Of a DNA stretch of 64,000 bases, positions 1-12,703 are shown piece after piece; within the stretch, counting starts at the first letter, position 1; every line of letters begins with the position of its first letter. Position numbers and translations under genes: made by a program. Source of the DNA: Arvicola amphibius (taxonomy: Eukaryota > Chordata > Mammalia > Rodentia > Cricetidae); contig NC_052055.2 in the NCBI RefSeq assembly GCF_903992535.2, positions 60,775,824-60,839,823 of the forward strand, given 5' to 3'. A model generated the notes under the pieces. It ran no database searches. It worked only from the letters and a program-made list of their open reading frames with translations, and was not told the DNA's origin.

Positions 1-1141
1 TTTCCTGGTTCCCTTGGTGAATGTCTTTCCTTATGTCTACCTTTTCAGACCTAGTTTTGTAGATTTGGATATTCTCATCATACCTTTAAGTAAATTTTCA
101 TAAGGGTTTGCAAATTGTGTTGATCATCTCAAAGAACTACTCTTTATTTCATTGATTCTTTGTACTGTTTGTTTCTATTTCATTGATTTCACCCCTGTGT
201 TTGGTTATTTTTTGCGGTGTACTCCTTTTAGGTGTGTGCTTCTCTTTGCTCTAGAGATGTCAGGTGTGCTTTTAGGTTTCTATTATGATATTTCTCCAGT
301 TTTATTATATGGGTCTTTAGTGCTATGAACTTGCCTTCATTATGTTCCACAGATTGGAACATGTTATATTTTCACTTTTATTTTATTCTAGAAAATTTAA
401 AATTTTTTATTAACTAGTTTTTTGTTCAGTAGTGAGTTTTTCAGGTTCCAATGAATTTGTAAGCTTTGTTTCTGTTGAGACTTTCTTTGTGTCCAAGTAT
501 GTGGTCAATTTTGTTGAAAGTTCTATCAACAAAGATAGAGAATATCATATTATTTTATGTCTGAGTGAACTGTTAAGTATCTATTGTTCATTTGATTATA
601 ACAACAGTGATCCCCAGCATTTGTCTGTTTCAGTAATGTCTGGATGGCCTGTCTATTGGTGAGAATCATGTAACGAAGTCTCCTATTATCAGGGTTTGAG
701 GGTCAGTACGTGATTTAAGAGGTAATAATGTTTCTTTTATGAACTTGGGTGCACTTGTACTTTGTGAATAGGTATTAAGAATTGTAATGACCATTTGGTA
801 GATTCTTCCTTTGATGTGTATGTATTGTCCTTTCCTATCTCTTATGATTAATTTTGGTTTGAAGTCATTTTGCAAGACATTAAAATGGCTATACTAGATT
901 TATTCTTAGGTTCATTTTCTATGAATACCTTATCGCATCCTATCGCATCCCATAGGTGATGTCTATCCTTGATGTTAAAGTAGGTTTATTAGATGCGCCA
1001 GAAGGATACAGCCTGTTTTTATACCCATTCTGTGACTTTATATTGGGGAATTGAAACCATTGATGTTCAGAGTTATCAATAAGCAGTCGTTTTTTATTCA
1101 TGTTATTTGACTGTGTGTGTTATTTGTAGAATGTGTGTGTG

Positions 1142-1218
<77 letters not shown>

Positions 1219-1428
1219 CCCTTCTTTCAGTTTGCTGGTCTGAGATTATTCCTTGTGTTTTCTGGGATATACTTAACCTCTTTAGATTGGAGTTTGCCTT
1301 CTAGTGCCTTCTGTAGGGCTGGATTTGTACATAGATATTGCTTCAATTTGGTTTCATCATGAAGTATCCTGCTTTGTCCATCTGTTGTGATTTACTGGAT
1401 ATAATAGTCTGTGCTGACATCTGTGGTC
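1..1428 (-). mobile_element. L1 fragment (ORF2 endonuclease end), antisense
   Basis: Read on the minus strand, this AT-rich block is a decayed rodent L1. The stretch at 666-875 translates to an L1 ORF2 endonuclease-type segment (QNDFKPKLI, then IKGRIYQ, ending in IIGDF). The same antisense L1 text recurs in diverged form at 30650-31960. No open frame of useful length remains. The right edge near 1428 is where text resembling an L1 3' UTR on the plus strand begins; the left edge is outside the window. Confidence 0.75.
1145..1214. repeat. (GA)n microsatellite
   Basis: About 35 uninterrupted GA dinucleotides sit inside the antisense L1 fragment, just after a short TG-rich stretch. The arginine/glutamate-repeat reading frame through it is only a translation of the microsatellite. 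Confidence 0.97.
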
Positions 1429-2150
1429 CCAGGAGGGTAGAGATGGAGGAAGGGCAGATATAGGAGCAGGGAAGAAGATACCTACATTAAGGGATTCATT
1501 TTAGGGTTGGCAAGAGACTTGGCTCTAGAGGGGATCCCAGGTGTCCATGGGGATGTCCCCAGCTAGGTCCTTGGGCAGCAGAAGAGAGGGTACCTGAACT
1601 GTCCTTGCCCCACTATCACACTGATTATCTCGAATATCACCATAGAATCTTCATCTGGCGACAGATGGAGATAGAGACAGAGACCCTCATCAGAGGAATG
1701 GACTGAGCTCCCAAGGTCCAGTTGAAAGGCAGAAGGAGGGAGAAGACAAGCAAAGAAGTCAAGACTTGAGGGGTTGGTCCATCAACTGAGGCAGTGTGCC
1801 TGTTCTAATGGGAGCTCACCAAATCCAGCTGGACCGAGTCTGAATGAGCATGTGATCAAACCCGACTCTCTGATTGTGGCTGACAATGGGGGCTGACTGA
1901 GAAGCCATTGATAAAGGCACTGGGACTTGTTTTTAGGGCATGTTCTGGCTTTTTGGGACCCTAGTCTATATGGATGCATAGCTCCCTAGGCCTGGTAGGG
2001 GGAGGGCCTTGGACTTCCCACAGGGCAGGGTTCCCTGCCCTCTCTCAAGCAGGGTGGGAGAGGGAAGAGGGGGTGTGGGGGGCAGAAGGGGATTGGGAGG
2101 AGGGAAGGAAGTGAAAATAATTGAATGGAAAAACAAAAATAAAAAAAATA
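1429..2150 (+). mobile_element. L1 3' UTR-like fragment with A-rich tail
   Basis: The text resembles the 3' UTR of rodent L1: a segment about a gain of accessions such as 'ggagctcaccaaatccagct', then a GC-rich, G-run-rich region (2000-2110), then an A-rich tail near 2115-2150. It lies in plus orientation and is followed by a separate L1 ORF2 piece. The subfamily is not assigned and the boundaries are approximate. Confidence 0.6.
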
Positions 2151-2283
2151 ACCTGTACTTCACAAAAATGGAAAACTTAAAGGAAATGGACAACTTTCTG
2201 GATAAATATCACTTACCAAAATTAAATCAAGACCAGATAAACAAATTAAACAGACCTATAACTGCTAAAGAAATAGAAACAGT
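2151..2283 (+). mobile_element. L1 ORF2 fragment, left part (split by LTR insertion)
   Basis: The plus-strand translation resembles the ORF2 segment just before the reverse transcriptase domain, ending at a KEIE-type motif. The reading continues after the LTR element at 5271 with the expected next segment (IKSLPN-like, then PGPV). This shows one L1 copy interrupted by a later insertion. Confidence 0.75.
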
Positions 2284-4809
2284 TTTAGGTGGGCAATGCT
2301 CTTTTATTTCCTGGCAGCTCAGACACGAATAATCACACAGAAATTATGTTAATTAAAACACTGCATAGCCTATTAGCTTAGGCTTCTCATTAACTAACTC
2401 ATACATCTAAAATTAACCAATTCCTATTATGTTATATTTACTATGAGGGTCTTGGTTTACCAGTAGGGTTCCTGGGTGTCTTTCTCCTTTGACAGCTACA
2501 TGGTGTCTGACTCTGTCTTCTTATCTTTCTCCTCTATCTCTGCTTGGAATTCTTGCCTTGTTCTATTCTGCTCTGTCATAGGCCCAAGCAGCTTCTTTAT
2601 TCATTAACCAATAAAAGCAACACACATACAGACCATTTCCCCTTTTCTGCCCAATTAAAAAGGAAGGTTTTAACTTCGACACAGTAAAATTACATATACA
2701 AAACAGGTACAAGTAAGAATTAAAGTTATAAAATTTATGTCTACTTTATCTTTTATCATAATTAAGGAAAACTATAATTATAACTATCTATTATTCAACT
2801 GTATCAAAGACTCCAGAAAGATATAATATTACCTAACTAAACAGGGAGTGCATTCTAAGTAACTTCAAAAACTCTAGAATTGATAGAGACATCTTGCTCC
2901 CTTGACAGTCACCCAAAGTTCTTCTGTAACATTAGGGCATCCATCTTCAGCCCATAGGCCCACAGTATGTGGAAGATTTTTCCATGAAGCAGGAAATTTC
3001 AAAGACAGCTCTGCCTATATTGGCAGTTTGTCAGTCACTTTCTTCTGTGTCCTTCAGAATGTCTGGAGGTTCTTTCATGAAACAGGAACCCTGAAGAACT
3101 GTCGTACCTTTAGGCAAGTTTAGCAGTCATTTTTTCTTTTGGTCCTACATGTCCAGTTCATACAACATACCATCAAGCAGTCCAGGTAAGAGCAGTTTCT
3201 TGCTCAAATGGCTAGTAAACTCTACAAGGAGCCTCTTCAATGTCTATCACCCTCTTGAAGTTGATTGGTTCTTGTCTAATTGTCTTGAAAAGTCCTAAGC
3301 CCTTAAAACATTGTAATTGCCATATTCTGAAAGCCTTTAAAAGCTTTGAAAAATGCCTATCCATCTGAAATACATCTCTGTACATCTAGAAAACCTAACT
3401 AACATGACTACAAGCTTGACTACTATAGATGACTATCTATTAAACAGTATTTTAAAGTATACATTATATTTTTAATGAGCTGCACAAACACAATACCTTA
3501 ACCAAGAATAGAAATATTCATATAACAAAATTGACCTTAAATTTGTATCAATGGACCAAGATCCATACCAATGCAAAGTATTCATCTCTATATTATATCC
3601 CCCTTTAAATAAAAATAGACATTTATAAACAATATTTGGGAATTTGGGCTTAGTTCTCTCCAAACTGCTTCTTGCTTTTTGTTGGGCAAAGTATTTTGGG
3701 GGCGTTCATTGAGACCTTTTGGGGGGGGTCTTGGTTCATCAAACCACATTAGTCTGGGAGAAATCCACAGGTTCTCATTCTCTGTGGAAACAAAAGCAGG
3801 TTCTCTTTTCCAAAGCAAACATATCCTTAGACATAAATTCTGAAGTCAAGATACTTTTAAAGTATACATGCTAGTTTAGCTTAGCAGCCCATACAATCAA
3901 ATGTCTCTTTGTACTTAGCTCCTTCACCATAAAAAATTCAAAGAAAACACAATAATACACATAATCCAGACTCTCTGTGTATATTCCATCTTTTGTGGCT
4001 TATTTTTCTTACTCTATTACCTTTTCTACAAGTTTAATATTTATTTTATTATCTTTACTCCATTAATCTATGACTGTCTGTACTCTTTTATATTATAATC
4101 ACCTACACACTGACACATCTAGAGGTCTTTTTTTTATCAGAATCTGTCTTTATTGCGTGCATATCTATAATTATATTCTGACCAAGAGTGGTTTTTTTTT
4201 TCCTTTTAGATGTTACATGAGAATGGCTAGAACCTACTCCATGGTCCTGCCTGTTTGCTCCACCCAGTCCAACATGGCAGAGGCATGTGCACTGCCTCTG
4301 AGAGTTATGCATACTGCCCCAGCTCCAGGGTCATAGCCAGTCTATGTCACTACTAAGCAATTGGTAACACACTGTTCACAGATTCCATTTAAGTGCTCCT
4401 GAAAGAGCCGGGGCTTTTTGTACAACTAACACAAGCCAGGAGGCCCTCCCCTAAGAAGCCACACAATCTTCACTGCCAATGCAGAGTCAGGAAGTCCTCT
4501 CTTAAAGGAGTTGCTATGCTCCTGCTCACTGAGAGCAAATAGAGCCCATCTGAAAAAAATGCAGCTACCAAGAAGCTGCACTAAACTCTGTTCTTTTGTG
4601 TCTAGAATTCCTTTTAAGCTCTCTCAGATTTTATGTGGACATAATTGTCTCATGTTGGGCCCATTCTGTAGACTGAGGCTGCTTGTTTTTTTCCTGGAGA
4701 TGCAGACCCAAAATAATCACACAGAAACTCTATTGATTAAAACACTGCTCAGACAATTAGCTCAGGATTCTTTTTTTTTTCTTTTTTCTTTTTTCTTTCT
4801 TTCTTTCTT

Positions 4810-4842
<33 letters not shown>

Positions 4843-5270
4843 GTTTTTCGAGACAGGGTTTCTCTGCAGCTTTTTTTTTAGAGCCTGTCCTGGAGCTAGC
4901 TCTTGTAGACCAGGCTGGCCTCGAACTCAGAGATCCGCCTGCCTCTGCCTCCCGAGTGCTGGGATTAAAGGCGTGCGCCACCACCGCCCGGCTTAGCTCA
5001 GGATTCTTATTAACTAACTCTTACATCTTAAGTTAACACATTCCTATTATTTTGTATTTTACCAAGAAGCTTGTGGTTTACCAATAAGGTTCTGGGGTGG
5101 GCGTCTTTCTCCTTTGACAGCTACATGACTTCTCTCTGACTCTACTTTCTTTTCTCCTCTATCTCTGCTTGGAACTCCTGCCTTGCTCTATTCTTCCCTG
5201 TCAAGGGCCCAAGAAGCTTCTTTATCCAACCAATAAAAACAACACATATACAGAAGTACTTACCACACCA
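2284..5270 (+). mobile_element. LTR retroelement with two LTRs and a non-coding interior, nested in L1 ORF2
   Basis: Two diverged copies of the same LTR lie in the same orientation, at about 2284-2634 and 4667-5270. Both carry an 'aataatcacacagaaa' block and end shortly after an AATAAA-containing segment. The interior (about 2 kb) shows no gag, pol or env reading frame, so this looks like a decayed or non-autonomous element. The host sequence 'aacagt' is present on both sides (2278-2283 and 5271-5276), consistent with a 6-bp target-site duplication. The family is not named; a cricetid mys-like or other rodent ERV-derived family is possible. Single LTRs of similar type occur at 15015, 21012 and 47768. 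Confidence 0.8.
4773..4992 (-). mobile_element. B1 SINE inserted in the 3' LTR
   Basis: A B1 in minus orientation starts with a long T-rich tract (its A-tail) and ends with the B1 head. Internal landmarks are 'gaccaggctggcctcgaac' and 'gctgggattaaaggcgtg'. The flanking text 'ttagctcaggattctt' occurs at 4757-4772 and 4993-5008, a clear 16-bp target-site duplication. The good match to B1 suggests a fairly recent insertion. Confidence 0.95.
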
Positions 5271-7479
5271 AACAGTCATCAAAAGTCTCCCAAACAAAAA
5301 ATTCCCAGGACCAGTTGATTTCATCTCAGAATTCTACAAGATTTTCAAAGAAGAATTAATACCAACTCTTCTCAAATTGTTCCTCATAATAGAAACAGAA
5401 GAAACATTGCCAAACTCTTTTTATGAGGCTATAATTACCCTGATATCCAAACCACATAGAGATACTACTAAGAAAGAGAATTACAGACCAATCTCACTTA
5501 AGAACATTGCTGCTAAAATACTGCAAACCGAAACCAAGAACACGTCAGAAAAATCAACCACTATGACCAAGTAGGCTTTATCCCAGAGATGCAGGGATAG
5601 TTTAACATACACAAATCTGTCAATGTAATCTACCATATAAACAACCCACATGATCATCTTACTAGATGCTGAAAAAGCCTTTGACAAAATACAACATTCC
5701 TTCATGATAAAGGTCTTGGAGAGAGCAGGCATACAAGGAACACACTTAAACATAATAAAGGCAATATACAGCAAGCCAACAGCCAACATCAAACTAAATG
5801 GAGAGAAACTCAAAGCAATCCCACTGAAATCAGGAACAAGACAAGGTTGTCCACTCTCTCCATATCTGTTCAATATAGTTCTTGAGGTCCTAGCTAGAGC
5901 AATAAGACTATAAAAGGAGAACAAGGGGATACAAATCTGAAAAAGTGAAGTCAAACTCTCACTATTGGTTGATGATATAATAGTTTACATAAGTGACCCC
6001 AAAAATTCTACCAAGGAACCTCTACAACTCATTAAACACTTTCAGGAATGTAGCAGGATACAAGATTAATACCAAAAAAATCAGTAGCCCTCCTTTAAAC
6101 AGATGATAAATGGGCTTAGAAAAGAAATCAGAGAAACAGCACTCTTCACAATAGACACAAATAACATAAAATATATTGGAGTAACTCTAAATAAACAATT
6201 AGGAAAATTGTATAATAAGATCATTAATTCTTGAAGAAAGAAATAGAGACACCAGAAAATGGAAAGAACTCCCATGCTCTTGGGTAGGTAGAATTAACAT
6301 AGTAACAATGGCAATCTTATCAAAAGAAATTTATAAATTCAATGCAGTTCCCATCAATATCTCAGCAAAATTCTTCACAGACCTCAAAAGAACAATACTC
6401 AACTTCATACAGAAAAGCAAAAAACTCAGGCTATCCAAAACAATCCTGTACAATAAAGGAACATCTGAAGGCATCACAATCCCTGACTTCAAACTCTACT
6501 GCAGAGATACAGTACTGAAAACAGCCTGGTATTGGCATAAAAACAGACAGAATGACCAACTGAACTGAATTGAGGACCAAGATATCAACCCACACAGCAA
6601 CAAACACCTTATTTTGACAAAGAAGTAAAAAATATAAAATGAAAAAGAAAGCCCATTTGACAAACGGTCATGGCATAACTGAATGTCAGCATGTAGAAGA
6701 ATAAAAATAGATCATATCTATCACCATGCACAAAACTCAAGTCCAAATGGATCAAAGACCTCAACATAAACTAACATTACTGAACCTCATAGAAGAGAAA
6801 GTGGGAAATACACTTAAACACTTTGGCAAAGAAGACCACTTCCTAAATATAACCCCAAGCACAGATACTGAGAGCAACAATTAATAAATGGGACTTCCTG
6901 AAACTGAGAAGCTTCTGTAAAGCAAAAAACATGGTCAACAAGACAAAATGACAGACTACAGAATGGAAAAATATCTTCACCAGTTTCACATTGGACAGAG
7001 GGCTAATCTCCAAAGTAGACAAAGAATTCAAGAAACATAACATCAAAAGAAGAAAGAATCCAATAAAAAAGGAGTACAGACCTAAACAAAGAACTCTCAA
7101 CAGACTAATCTCGAATGGCTGAAAGATACCTAAGAAAATGCTCAGTATTCTTAACCATCAGAGAAATACAAGTCAAAACAACTCTGAGATTCCATTTATA
7201 AATGTCAGAATTGCCAAGATAAAAACACTGGTGACAGCTTCTGCTGGATAGGATGTGGGGTTAGTGGAACACTCTTCTATTGCTGGTGGGAGTGCAAACT
7301 TGTACGCCACTTTGGAAATTGGGATAGCAATTTCTCAGAAGGCAGTTCTAAGAGGCAAGTTCATAGAACTAAGTGCCTAAATAAAAAAAAAATTGGAGAG
7401 ATCTTAGCAGCACATCTCTTATCTCTATGATAAAAAGAAGAAATTACACAACAAAACATCAAGAAATAATCAAGTTCAG
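5271..7479 (+). mobile_element. L1 ORF2 fragment, right part (RT to C-terminal region), decayed
   Basis: The plus-strand frames give recognisable L1 ORF2 pieces: an ENYRPISL motif near 5480-5510, an AEKAFDKIQH motif of the reverse transcriptase near 5670, RQGCPLSP near 5840, and a DTVLKTAWYWHKNR segment near 6510-6550. Stops and frameshifts separate them, so it is a dead copy. It is the continuation of 2151-2283. Confidence 0.85.
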
Positions 7480-7640
7480 GGACTTGGGTTCAAGTCCCAG
7501 CTTCCATATGGTGGCTCACAGCTCACAACCTTCTGGGGACTGAATCACTCTTCTGGCCTCCAGGGGAAACAGGAACACAAGGGGTTCACAAAGATCCCTT
7601 CAGGCAAAATGCCAATGCACATTTTTTAAGTTATTAGGAG
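7480..7640 (+). mobile_element. B2/B3-type SINE fragment
   Basis: The text 'gggttcaagtcccagc' followed by 'tggtggctcacagctcacaa' and 'cttctggcctccagg' is typical of the B2/B3 SINE body. The head is missing here but is present in the mirror copy near 27310-27480, so the duplication edge cuts this SINE. Confidence 0.65.
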
Positions 7641-8137
7641 AAAAAAGTATGGGATAATTATGAATTTTTTACAACTATTTAAGATTGTTACATATAAAAT
7701 ATGAGTTAAATGTATTTACAAATTTGAACAATCAAAATAGCTAAAAAATTATACTAGGAAGGTATTAGTAAAATGAATTGTTTCTGTGTTATATTTGTCT
7801 TATTTTTGAATAGGACTATTTTCTTGAATTTAAGTACATGTAACACATGTGTCTGGTGCCCTCAGAGGTCAGAAGATGGCATAACCCTGGGACTGAGTTA
7901 TGGATGGTTATGAAGAGTTGTGTCCCACCATGTAGATGCTGGGGCATAAAGTCAGGTCCTCTACAGGAGCAGCAAGTGCCATTCGTCGGGTGACATCTTT
8001 GCAGATTCTTAAATAATATAATATATACGAACATACATACATATATATATATGACATATGATAATTTGATAATTTTCTACAAATATACAAAAGACCGAAC
8101 TTTAGATATAATACTGAATTAATTACTGAAGAAATCA

Positions 8138-8162
8138 TATTTTTTTTTTTTTTTTTTTTTTT
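8138..8162. repeat. poly(T) tract
   Basis: A run of about 25 T residues lies upstream of KRT6 copy A. The mirror position near 26757 in copy B has no such run, so the tract length differs between the duplicate arms. Confidence 0.85.
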
Positions 8163-8699
8163 ATATTTTTTGATATCTGCTATCAAATATAGGGATGGTA
8201 GGTGAACTGAGGGAAACAAGAAAACAATAATAAAACAAGAAGCCTGGCTGTAAACTTTTAATAGAACTTGTGAGAAGACTGTGTCCTGAATATGTGGTTG
8301 ACTTTTCTCTGTTTGAAATGGATTCTGAAGGACAACAGGTTATAGTTCATATTCCTAATGCCTGAAAGTCACTGACGATCTTTCTGTTGCCATAAGACAA
8401 GAGTTGGTTTCAGGTATCCCCGTGGGAGAGAAGAGTAGCCAGGGAAGAGGGCTGTCAGCACATTCAGCAGGACCTGCAGACACATGGAGTCAGTGACTAA
8501 CTGAGACACAGTGAATGAAGAACTGATGAAGTCAAAACGAGAGGCTGGAGCATTTTCCCTGACTAAAGGAAGCAAAAAAATGCAACCTCGATATTTCATA
8601 ACACCTTTGAATGATTTAGGTGTGACCTTACTGCGGGTAAAGCCCTGCCCTTCCCACTATACAAGCTCACCTTCGGGACCGAGCCCAGCCCATCCACAC

Positions 8700-8708
8700 T
8701 ATATATAA
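8700..8708 (+). promoter_or_regulatory. TATA box of KRT6 copy A
   Basis: A 'tatatataa' motif lies 85-93 bp before the start codon at 8793, placing the transcription start near 8730. The same motif is kept in the other two KRT6 copies. The sequence from here to the ATG is the 5' UTR with no intron. Confidence 0.85.
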
Positions 8709-8792
8709 GCAGCTGCCCAGAGCCCATCACGCTCATCCACTCAGCTCTGCCCTGTACTCTCTCCACTTCACAGACTTCTAACTCCAAGAACC

Positions 8793-11700
8793 ATGTCTAG
8801 CAAAACCACCATCAGAAGTCAAACCAGCCACCGTGGCTTCAGTGCCGGCTCAGCCAGAGTGCCTGGGCTCAACCGCTCTGGCTTCAGCAGTGTGTCTGTG
8901 TGCCGCTCCCGGGGTAGCGGTGGCTCTGGGGCTGTGTGTGGAGGAGCTGGCTTTGGCAGCAGAAGCCTCTATGGTGTGGGGAGCTCCAAGAGGATCTCCA
9001 TCGGAGGGGGCAGCTGTGGCATTGGTGGAGGCTATGGCAGCCGAGTTGGAGGAGGCTTCGGCTTTGGAGGAGGAGCCGGCAGCGGCTTTGGTTTCGGTGG
9101 TGGAGTTGGTAGTGGCTTTGGCTTCGGTGGTGGAGCTGGCTTTGGTGGTGGCTTCGGGGGTGCTGGTTTCCCCGTGTGCCCCCCTGGAGGCATCCAAGAG
9201 GTCACCGTCAACCAGAGCCTCCTCACCCCTCTGAACCTGCAAGTCGACCCCACCATCCAGCGGGTGAGGACTGAGGAGCGCGAGCAGATCAAGACCCTCA
9301 ACAACAAGTTTGCCTCCTTCATCGACAAGGTGAGACGTGGTTCTGTCCAGGCCAGATAAGCGGGAGTAGAATCCGGAGTGAATGCCAAAGACAGCGGTGG
9401 AGGGAAGATGCTCTAGGCTTTGCTCAGTCACTGCTTTTGTCTCTAGATGATTCTGTCCTGACGTTGTCCCCTTTGCAGTTAGATAGCAGCTGGCAATCAG
9501 GGTCAGAGTTCCTCTTCTCCAGAGGGTACCCCATCAGGGTGTCTGATTCCGGTGCACTGAGACGAGCTCAGGCCTCACATCACAGAGGACAGAACTGAGG
9601 CAGGAGTCTCTACACGGCACTGTGGAGCCATCACAGCCGCACTAAACAGTGCACTGCTAGGCTGCCTGTGCCATGCCTGAGAGCCCTGCCTTCCTCAGAG
9701 GGATGGTGTTGGGATCTCTGCTCTGGAATGTGCCTGTGAGGACCTGGGCCAGGCACTACACTGAGCTGGTTGAGGCAGACAGCCTGAGAGAGGAGTCACA
9801 CTCGTGAAGGGATCACAGCAGAACAAAATTCAAACTTGTCACACTTTGTGCCTCCAGGTGCGCTTCCTGGAGCAGCAGAACAAGGTCCTGGACACCAAGT
9901 GGGCCCTGCTGCAGGAGCAGGGCACCAAGACCGTGAGGCAGAACCTGGAGCCTTTGTTTGAGCAGTACATCAACAACCTCAGGAGGCAGCTGGACAGCAT
10001 CACTGGGGAGAGGGGCCGCCTAGATGCAGAGCTGAGGAACATGCAGGACACAGTGGAGGACTACAAGAACAAGTGAGTTAAGAGGAATGCAGTTGCCGAG
10101 TTCATGGTAACGAAGACCCAAACCTAGACATGGAATCCATGAATTAAAATAGTTAGGACATGAAGATGAAATGAGAAAGTATTGTCAACAGCTAAAGTCA
10201 AACTCCATGATGAGCAATAGGAGCGTAGGGAGAGAAAAGGAGTAAAATATTCAATCAAAACAAAATATTCAATCACAACAAAATATTCATCACTAGTGTG
10301 ATTTGATTATATTGCATTTATAGAAATAGGGGCTGGGTCACAGTTGCCTTTGATGCCATCTACCTGCTGACTACAGTGTGCGGAACCCTCTCTCTTGTAG
10401 ATATGAAGACGAAATCAACAAGCGCACAGCAGCAGAGAATGAATTTGTGACCCTGAAGAAGGTGAGTTGACTGAGTCACAAGGATGGGTTTCTCTTCTGA
10501 TGGATGTCTGGTCCATTGCAGAGGACAGTTGCCAGGGAGATGGAGGAAAATAGACTGGACAAGAGAATTTACCTGTTTCCATGCTGCTGACTCTTTTGTC
10601 AGGATGTAGATGCTGCCTACATGAATAAGGTTGAACTGCAAGCCAAGACAGACAGTCTGACAGATGAGATCAACTTCCTGAGAGTTCTCTACGATGCAGT
10701 AAGATACTCCCATCTCTCTCTGTCTCTGTCTCTCTAGCTCAGTCTCTGTCTTTCTCTCTGTCCTCCTTCTTCCAGTCTGCCCCATTCCCTTTATTTCCCC
10801 TGTGCACAGTAAGAATGTGGTTTTGGTAACATCTGTAATCCTTACATCCAAAGCTGATGTTGCCTCTCTGTTCTGTAGGAACTGTCTCAGATGCAAACTC
10901 ACATCTCAGACACATCTGTGGTCCTCTCCATGGACAACAACCGCAGCCTGGATCTGGACAGCATCATTGCTGAGGTCAAGGCCCAATATGAGGAGATTGC
11001 TCAGAGGAGCCGTGCTGAAGCAGAGTCTTGGTACCAGACGAAAGTGAGTATTTAGGTGGAGCCTGATGAAGAAAAACTGGACCCAATGAATTCCATAAGA
11101 CGCTAATTTGCTCAGAGGTTAGGGATCTACTAAGGTGAAACTGGGATCTTGTAAGAGCAAATGGACCTTGCACTTGTGTTAAACAGTGAAGTTGTAGTCC
11201 ACAGATCAAAAGAACCCATAAGAGGAAGGAAAGTTGCCATAAATGGGGTCCATAGTCCCTTAGCTTGAGCTCCTCTGAGAATATAGGACCTCATGAGGTC
11301 ACACAGAACATTTTCAGTTCCCAAGAGAAGGATGTAGTCCATGGTCTCCCACAGCTTCTCCTGAGGAAAAGTCGTGGCACCAAGGATAATGCAGCCCAAT
11401 TAGAAGTGAATTAGGTTTTTCCTGTAAAAACTCACATAAATCTTCTATTTTCCATGGATCGTCAGTATGAGGAGCTGCAGGTCACAGCAGGCAGACATGG
11501 GGACGACCTGCGCAACACCAAGCAGGAGATCGCTGAGATCAACCGCATGATCCAGAGGCTGAGATCTGAGATCGACCACGTCAAGAAGCAGGTAGCACAG
11601 ACCAAAAGCATCACAGGATGCTTCCTTCATTTTCTGTGCTCGAGCCTCCTGCTCACTGGGAGCAAAGATCTCGGGCTCGCCGGGTGGTGGTGACACATGC

Positions 11701-12703
11701 CTTGAATCCTAGCACTTGGGAGGTAGAGGAATGTGGATCTCTGTGAGTCCGAGGCCAGCCTGGTCTACAAGACCTAGTTCCAGGACACCTAGGGCTGCTA
11801 CACAGAAAAATCATGTCTTGAAAAACAAACAAACAAACGAACAAACCAAGAAGATCATGGGATAACCTTCTCGAAAGAACCACAATACAAGTTTGTTTTT
11901 CTTTCTTTCTCTGCCCAGTGTGCCAACCTTCAGACTGCCATTGCTGAAGCTGAGCAGCGTGGGGAGAATGCCCTCAAGGATGCCAGGGGCAAGTTGGAAG
12001 GGCTGGAGGATGCCCTGCAGAAGGCCAAGCAGGACATGGCCAGGCTGCTGAAGGAGTACCAGGAGCTCATGAATGTCAAGCTGGCCCTTGATGTGGAGAT
12101 CGCCACCTACAGGAAGCTGCTGGAAGGAGAGGAGTGCAGGTGAGTGCTCCCCTCCTCCATGATGCCAGGCATGAGCACAGCATGAGGGAGCACTACCTGT
12201 GGCCACAATGGCTCCCTTCAGGAACCACTCTACCAGGATTCTCTGTGACCTGTCACCACACTGAGGGTTCACAGGACTGAGGTCATGGCTCCCTAGGTCT
12301 CACCTTCTCATCTGCTCTGTTCCTATTCTAGGTTGAATGGTGAAGGCGTTGGACCCGTCAACATCTGTAAGTACACTGCTTGCCTCCTCCCTCTCCCCTG
12401 CCTTGTGCCTGACTCACTGGACAGAGCGGGCTCACAGTGTCCACTGTCCTCTCTTCCCTCTTCACAGCTGTGGTGCAGTCCACCATGTCCAGCGGCTATG
12501 GCAGTGCAGGTGGTGCCAGCAGCGGCTTGGGCCTGGGAGGAGGCAGCAGCTACTCCTACAGCAGCAGCAGCCATGGCCTTGGAGGTGGCTTCAGCTCTGG
12601 CAGTGGCAGAGGCATCAGTGGTGGCCTGAGCTCCTCTGGTGGCAGCTCTTCCACCATCAAGTACACCACCACCTCCTCCAGCAGGAAGAGCTACCGGCAC
12701 TGA
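8793..12703 (+). CDS. KRT6: Keratin, type II cytoskeletal 6 (copy A, inverted), 563 aa, nine exons
   Basis: Coding exons: 8793-9329, 9858-10072, 10401-10461, 10603-10698, 10879-11043, 11466-11591, 11919-12139, 12332-12366, 12468-12703; all introns are GT-AG. The head (residues 1-160) starts MSSKTTIRSQTSHRG and holds glycine loops of the GSGFGFGGG type. The rod (about 161-474) opens with the helix initiation motif TLNNKFASFIDK (168-179) and closes with TYRKLLEGEECR (463-474). The tail is Gly/Ser rich and ends STIKYTTTSSSRKSYRH. Length matches human K6A (564 aa). Family role: an inducible intermediate-filament protein pairing with K16/K17 in stressed, wounded and appendage epithelium. The intron 6 donor (GTAGCA) is weak; the others are near consensus. 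Orientation is opposite to the other keratins here. The translation appears identical to copy B. Which named KRT6 paralogue it is cannot be settled from sequence alone. Confidence 0.95.
11679..11849 (+). mobile_element. B1 SINE in KRT6 copy A intron 6
   Basis: B1 text ('gccgggtggtggtgacacat', then 'gaggccagcctggtctacaa') ends in an A-rich tail with 'aaacaaacaaac'. It sits between exon 6 and exon 7. The same insertion is present in copies B and C (on the opposite window strand), so it predates the duplications or was spread by conversion. Confidence 0.85.

Noticed and set aside
5650..5913. Reverse transcriptase gene
   Set aside because: It is one surviving piece of a dead L1 ORF2 with stops and frameshifts on both sides.
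8850..9431. A 193-codon open frame antisense to KRT6 exon 1 (repeated at 25502-26083 and about 41250-41807)
   Set aside because: It is the complement of Gly/Ser-rich repeats, whose codons give few stops on the other strand; it crosses into intron 1 with no splice logic and occurs in every copy only because exon 1 is shared.
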